In this document: piece by piece, positions 60,611-64,000 of the stretch
How the letters are laid out: each line of letters opens with the position of its first letter
How positions within the stretch are numbered: the stretch's first letter is position 1
NCBI RefSeq assembly: GCF_021044755.1
Contig: NZ_JAJNOR010000003.1
Coordinates: forward strand, 124,001-188,000
Reading direction: 5' to 3'
From: Lientehia hominis
Lineage (GTDB): Bacteria > Bacillota > Clostridia > Lachnospirales > Lachnospiraceae
DNA: 64,000 bases
Translations under genes and position numbers: made by a program
The notes under the pieces: model-generated
What the model was told of the DNA's origin: nothing
Seen by the model: only the letters and a program-made list of their open reading frames with translations
Databases searched by the model: none

Positions 60611-60639
60611 TTGACCATTTTTCCAATCTGTGATAAAAT
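60611..60639 (+). promoter_or_regulatory. promoter of the ribokinase operon
   Basis: TTGACC and TAAAAT spaced 17 bases. The LacI-type palindrome starts nine bases after the -10, so a bound repressor would block early elongation. Confidence 0.65.
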
Positions 60640-60647
60640 TAATGCAG

Positions 60648-60671
60648 AAAAATAAAAACGTTTTTATTTTT
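60648..60671. promoter_or_regulatory. LacI-type operator, 24-bp perfect palindrome centred on CG
   Basis: The palindrome has a central ACGT with A/T arms (AAAAATAAAAAC on the left). LacI-family operators characteristically centre on CG. It lies between the divergent LacI and ribokinase genes. Confidence 0.75.
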
Positions 60672-60705
60672 AATTTTATTATAATATGGGAAGGAGTATT
60701 TTACA

Positions 60706-61698
60706 ATGGCAAAACCTAAAATTCTTGTGGTAGGCAGTTTCGTCATGGATCAGATCGCCACAACCGAAGTGTTCCCCAGAGAAGGGCAGACCGTTTTAGG
60801 CGGTACCTTTTCCAAAGCCCCCGGCGGCAAGGGTGCAAATCAGGCCGTCCAAATGGCCCGCCTGGGCGCCGACGTGACAATGGTCGGGAAGCTCGGCCGT
60901 GACAGCAACGGCGAGGACATGGTTAAAACCTGCAAAGAGGCCGGCATTCATACAGAATATATCCTGTATGATGACGAGCTGCCCTCCGGCTGCAGCGTCA
61001 TCATTCTGGAGGAAGCCCCCGGAAAGCAGACCGTGAACCGGATCATCGTTCTGTCAGGCTCCAACATGAGCATTACTCCCGATGACATCGCATTCTTAAA
61101 GGAGCAGATTGCAGAATATGACCTGGTGGTCCTTCAGCTGGAGATTCCCATGGAAATCAATGAGCTGGTAGCCTCTTACGCCTATGCAAAGGGTGTGCCT
61201 GTCATGCTGAATTCCGCTCCCAGCGCGCCTTTATCCGACGAGCTGTTTTCTCATCTGACCTATATCTCGCCCAATGAGCATGAGGCCTGCGATATGGTCG
61301 GCATCCAGATCAGCCACTCCGGCAAGGATGTGAACATGGAAGAAGCCAAGGCTGCCACAGCCGCTTTGAAAGCCAAGGGTGTGAAAAATGTGCTGATCAC
61401 CCTCGGAGAATCGGGAGCCGTGCTTGACACCGAAAAAGACGGTTTCTTCTACAGCCCCTGTGTATCCGGCATCATGGCGGTAGATCCCACCGCAGCCGGC
61501 GATTCCTTTGTAGGCGCTCTGTCCGTTGGGCTTTGCTGCGGCTGGGGCTATGAAGAAACACTTAAATTTGCCAACCACACGGCGGCCCTAACCGTATCGG
61601 GCATGGGCGCGATGCCTTCTCTGCCCACACTGGACAAGGTAGAAGATTTCATGCGTGAAAAAGCCGGCGCTGCCCCGGATACATCAGTATTGCAATAA
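60706..61698 (+). CDS. ribokinase-like PfkB-family sugar kinase
   Basis: A 330-residue kinase. GSFVMDQIATTEVFPREGQT and FSKAPGGKGANQAVQMARLG are the first PfkB signature; VDPTAAGDSFVGALSVGL near 264 is the second, with the catalytic Asp. These match ribokinases most closely. AAGGAG precedes the ATG. It leads a three-gene LacI-controlled operon with a SIS isomerase and an RbsD/FucU mutarotase, so it probably phosphorylates a pentose or related sugar after uptake. No transporter gene is in the operon. Confidence 0.9.
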   Translation: MAKPKILVVGSFVMDQIATTEVFPREGQTVLGGTFSKAPGGKGANQAVQMARLGADVTMVGKLGRDSNGEDMVKTCKEAGIHTEYILYDDELPSGCSVIILEEAPGKQTVNRIIVLSGSNMSITPDDIAFLKEQIAEYDLVVLQLEIPMEINELVASYAYAKGVPVMLNSAPSAPLSDELFSHLTYISPNEHEACDMVGIQISHSGKDVNMEEAKAATAALKAKGVKNVLITLGESGAVLDTEKDGFFYSPCVSGIMAVDPTAAGDSFVGALSVGLCCGWGYEETLKFANHTAALTVSGMGAMPSLPTLDKVEDFMREKAGAAPDTSVLQ

Positions 61699-61727
61699 AC
61701 CATCCCATATGACAGGAGGAATTATAT

Positions 61728-62339
61728 ATGGAAGCAAAATGCAAAGAATCTTATGACTTTTTCCTGGATACCGTAAAGACGGATCTGAGCGACTTCATTG
61801 ACCATATGGATTACTCAGAGATCGAAGCCGCCGCTGATCTGATCGTGAAAGCTCAGAAAAACGGGAACCGGGTCCATGTATCCGGCATTGGCAAGCCCGG
61901 ACATATTTCCGGATATATCGCATCCCTGATGTCCTCTACCGGAAATCCCACCTATTTTCTGCACGGCACCGAAGCCGTCCATGGCTCCTGTGGTCAGCTG
62001 GTACCCGGCGATGTGGTGATTTTCATTTCCAACAGCGGCGAAACCGCAGAAATGCGCTCCACTGTCCTGGCAGTTAAAAATAATGGTTGCAAAGTCATAG
62101 GCGTCAGCGGCAATTCTGAATCCTGGCTCGCCAGAGAAAGCGCCGTCCATCTGTTCGCCGGCATTAAAAAAGAAGGCGGTCCGATGGGACGCGCTCCCCG
62201 TATGTCCATACTGGCGGAAACTCTCGTGCTCCAGGCACTGAGCGTAGCGCTCCAGGCTCAAAAGGACGTGGCTCCCCAACAGTATGTGAAGTGGCATCCC
62301 GGCGGAGCGCTGGGCAAGCTTCGCGACAATGAAAAATAA
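61728..62339 (+). CDS. SIS-domain sugar-phosphate isomerase (KpsF/GutQ-like, no CBS domains)
   Basis: A 203-residue SIS-domain protein. VHVSGIGKPGHISGYIASLM, EAVHGSCGQLVPGDVVIFIS, NSGETAEM and WHPGGALGKLRD are hallmarks of arabinose-5-phosphate isomerases (KpsF/GutQ). The usual C-terminal CBS pair is missing, as in some short relatives. It follows ribokinase by 29 bases and GGAGG precedes its ATG. Function is likely aldose-ketose isomerisation of a pentose phosphate in the same pathway; substrate unknown. Confidence 0.85.
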   Translation: MEAKCKESYDFFLDTVKTDLSDFIDHMDYSEIEAAADLIVKAQKNGNRVHVSGIGKPGHISGYIASLMSSTGNPTYFLHGTEAVHGSCGQLVPGDVVIFISNSGETAEMRSTVLAVKNNGCKVIGVSGNSESWLARESAVHLFAGIKKEGGPMGRAPRMSILAETLVLQALSVALQAQKDVAPQQYVKWHPGGALGKLRDNEK

Positions 62340-62366
62340 TTTTACATTTTAAAGAGGAGGGTTTTT

Positions 62367-62771
62367 ATGCTTACAACAAAATGTATTCATCCCGGTATCA
62401 TGAAGGCACTGTCCCTGTGCGGCCATGGAAGCAAGGTGCTCATCGCCGACGGCAATTATCCCCTGGCTGAGAAAAGCGGGAACGCGGAAAAAATCTATCT
62501 GGGCCTGACCCCCGGACTCCCCACTGTGACCGATGTACTGAAGGCTGTCCACTCCGTCGTGGAAATCGAAAAAGCAGAGGTGATGGTTCCCGGAGACGGC
62601 ACTGTCCCTGAGATCTTTGATGAATTTAAACAGGAGCTTGGTCTTGAGCTGAGCGGCGTAGGACGTTTTGAATTCTACGATGTCTGCTGCGAGCCTGATG
62701 TGGTATTGGCAATTTCCACAGGAGAAAAGAGGGTATTTGCCAACATCCTGCTGACCATCGGCTGCGCTTGA
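62367..62771 (+). CDS. RbsD/FucU family sugar mutarotase/pyranase
   Basis: A 134-residue protein of the RbsD/FucU family: CGHGSKVLIADGNYPL holds the conserved His and Asp, and the C-terminus has FANILLTIG. Members speed anomer or ring-form conversion of ribose or fucose. GAGGAGG lies upstream. It closes the LacI-controlled kinase-isomerase operon and is followed by a strong terminator. Position after a ribokinase-like gene favours a ribose-like sugar, but an aldohexose is possible. Confidence 0.88.
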   Translation: MLTTKCIHPGIMKALSLCGHGSKVLIADGNYPLAEKSGNAEKIYLGLTPGLPTVTDVLKAVHSVVEIEKAEVMVPGDGTVPEIFDEFKQELGLELSGVGRFEFYDVCCEPDVVLAISTGEKRVFANILLTIGCA

Positions 62772-62789
62772 TCAGCTAATTTATTCCTT

Positions 62790-62833
62790 CGGCATACTTT
62801 TCTGTCAACCGGCAAAAAGTATGCCGTTTTTTT
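62790..62833 (+). terminator. intrinsic terminator after the rbsD/fucU-like gene
   Basis: CGGCATACTTTT pairs perfectly with AAAAGTATGCCG around 13 bases and is followed by seven T. Confidence 0.92.
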
Positions 62834-62844
62834 CCATTATTTAG

Positions 62845-62873
62845 TTGACAACTCTGGAATGATATGATATATT
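62845..62873 (+). promoter_or_regulatory. rubrerythrin promoter
   Basis: TTGACA and TATATT spaced exactly 17 bases, about 55 bases upstream of the ATG. Confidence 0.8.
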
Positions 62874-62882
62874 AAATCCAGT

Positions 62883-62898
62883 AATAATTACTATTATT
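62883..62898. promoter_or_regulatory. possible Fur/PerR-type operator
   Basis: AATAAT, four bases, ATTATT is a perfect palindrome in the A/T-rich region just after the -10. It resembles a PerR box (TTATAATNATTATAA) only in part, but rubrerythrins are often peroxide-regulated. Confidence 0.4.
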
Positions 62899-62928
62899 GT
62901 AAATTTAAACTTTAGAGGAGGTAGCTAC

Positions 62929-63465
62929 ATGTCCAAGTACGCAGGAACAAAAACAGAGAAAAACTTGATGGAAGCTTTCGCAGGAGAATCTCAGGCCAGA
63001 AATAAATATACATTCTACGCATCCGCTGCTAAAAAAGCCGGCTATGAGCAGATGGCCGCCCTGTTTCAGGAAACCGCAGACCAGGAAAAAGAACACGCTA
63101 AAATCTGGTTTAAGGAATTCCACGGAATCGGAAATCCTGAAGAAAACCTAGTAGATGCCGCCGCAGGTGAGCATGAAGAGTGGACTGACATGTATAAACG
63201 CATGGCAAAGGAAGCAAGAGAAGAAGGTTTTGAAGAGCTGGCTTTTAAGTTTGACAAGATCGCCAGTGTAGAAGCTGCTCATGAAGCGCGCTATAACAAG
63301 CTTTTAGAAAGCCTGAAAGCTGACAAGACCTTTAAGGGTGATGCTCCCAAGGGATGGAAGTGCCGTAACTGCGGGTATATCCATTACGGCGAGGAAGCTC
63401 CCGATGTATGTCCTGCCTGTGCACATCCCAAGGCTTACTTTGAACGAAAAGTAGAAAACTATTAA
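62929..63465 (+). CDS. rbr: rubrerythrin
   Basis: A 178-residue peroxide-reducing protein of anaerobes. The four-helix diiron domain has FAGESQARNKYTFYA and ETADQEKEHAKIW, with a second E-x-x-H in KIASVEAAHEARY. The C-terminal rubredoxin-like domain has GWKCRNCGYIHYG and VCPACAHPKAYF, giving the four Cys for iron. AGAGGAGG precedes the ATG. It is monocistronic between two terminators. It would protect the cell from peroxide during air exposure. Confidence 0.96.
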   Translation: MSKYAGTKTEKNLMEAFAGESQARNKYTFYASAAKKAGYEQMAALFQETADQEKEHAKIWFKEFHGIGNPEENLVDAAAGEHEEWTDMYKRMAKEAREEGFEELAFKFDKIASVEAAHEARYNKLLESLKADKTFKGDAPKGWKCRNCGYIHYGEEAPDVCPACAHPKAYFERKVENY

Positions 63466-63492
63466 TGGGGACCGGCTTCTCCGGTAAACTTA

Positions 63493-63538
63493 AATACAGC
63501 GCTGAATGTCATTGGACGTTCAGCGCTGTATTACTGTT
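63493..63538. terminator. intrinsic terminator after rubrerythrin
   Basis: A perfect 14-bp stem, AATACAGCGCTGAA with TTCAGCGCTGTATT, has a 12-base loop. The T-tract is weak (ACTGTTT). Confidence 0.75.
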
Positions 63539-63676
63539 TCGCAGTTATGATAAAAATATTTTTATTTTAAACTAGACATAGGGCTGTCATGATTTGTGTT
63601 CTATCATAATAGTGTCGATGAACGGAGGGACCAGAACAGCAATGGCAGATATCCTTCTGCCGGAAAGGACCCAGCA

Positions 63677-64000
63677 ATGGACAAAACAGATTACAAAAAA
63701 ATTTACAAGGAACTGTATATGCCGGGACGTTCTCCAGCACTGGTAAATGTACCGCCCATCCCTTTTATTATGATAGACGGCCAGGGGAATCCAAACGACG
63801 CGGACGGGGAATATGCCCAGGCAGTATCTCTCCTTTATGCTTTATCCTACGCCATCAAGATGAACAAGACGGGGGATTCCGTTCCGGAAGGTTACTTTGA
63901 ATATGTCGTGCCGCCGCTGGAAGGCTTATGGGATTTCCGCGGCACAAAAGAAACCTTTCCCCAGGATAAATCAGATTTCATCTGGACTTCCATGATACGC
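63677..64000 (+). CDS. GyrI-like (effector-binding) domain protein, cut by the right edge
   Basis: 108 codons are visible. The start MDKTDYKKIYKELY and FIMIDGQGNPNDADGEYAQA, then ALSYAIKM, match GyrI-like small-molecule-binding proteins known in Firmicutes. AAAGGAC precedes the ATG at 63677. The C-terminus lies outside the window. The role is uncertain; such proteins often bind hydrophobic compounds or act as accessory regulators. Confidence 0.8.
   Translation, partial: MDKTDYKKIYKELYMPGRSPALVNVPPIPFIMIDGQGNPNDADGEYAQAVSLLYALSYAIKMNKTGDSVPEGYFEYVVPPLEGLWDFRGTKETFPQDKSDFIWTSMIR

Overview
The window looks like a chromosomal segment of a Gram-positive, anaerobic, gut-type Clostridia, most like Lachnospiraceae. 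The evidence is gene content: rubrerythrin, a Mn-dependent family II pyrophosphatase with CBS/DRTGG domains, an rpsF-ssb-rpsR operon followed by a DUF951 gene, an LCP ligase, a Clostridia-style capsule operon, a Spo0A-like domain, and SAM-I and cobalamin riboswitches. This is an inference from gene families, not a database match. Most of the window is moderately GC-rich. Bases 28.2-43 kb are clearly AT-rich, as is usual for exchangeable capsule clusters.

Layout. 1-2.2 kb: partial pyrophosphatase and a small membrane protein. 2.3-10.7 kb: a cobalamin-riboswitch-controlled operon encoding a very large secreted repeat protein and a complete BtuFCD/FecBCD-type ABC importer. 10.7-15.1 kb: an ABC exporter, a ROK sugar kinase, and metK behind a SAM-I riboswitch. 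15.2-27.1 kb: mostly housekeeping genes (murA, a YwmB-like gene, rpsF-ssb-rpsR, DUF951, Sir2 deacylase, GNAT, DUF2156, LCP), with a dispersed repeat at 20.9-21.5 kb. 27.1-28.2 kb: a plus-strand gene that seems to join a Spo0A-type DNA-binding domain to the N-terminal part of a transposase. 28.2-48.8 kb: a minus-strand capsule/exopolysaccharide operon.

The capsule operon reads, from its promoter: PHP phosphatase, chain-length regulator, BY-kinase, Ig-like membrane protein, initiating sugar-phosphate transferase, glycosyltransferases, radical SAM protein, acyltransferase, and five contiguous genes for a CDP-3,6-dideoxy, probably C-branched (yersiniose-like) sugar. It ends with two more glycosyltransferases, a polymerase, a flippase and LicD.

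48.8-51.3 kb: a divergent LtaS-like gene. A 20-bp inverted repeat containing a G/C homopolymer flanks its promoter and membrane domain, which makes it a strong candidate invertible switch beside the capsule promoter. 51.3-59.5 kb: a trigger-factor-like lipoprotein, a cold-shock gene with a terminator in its leader, a membrane GDPD phosphodiesterase, a NatAB-type ABC exporter, the second dispersed-repeat copy, and a DUF2812-PadR pair. 59.5-64 kb: a LacI regulator divergent from a ribokinase-SIS-RbsD operon, rubrerythrin, and a partial GyrI-like gene.

No rRNA, tRNA or CRISPR array was recognised. The two most promising leads are the riboswitch-controlled surface protein for corrinoid capture (5699-10387) and the candidate inverton (49118-50093).
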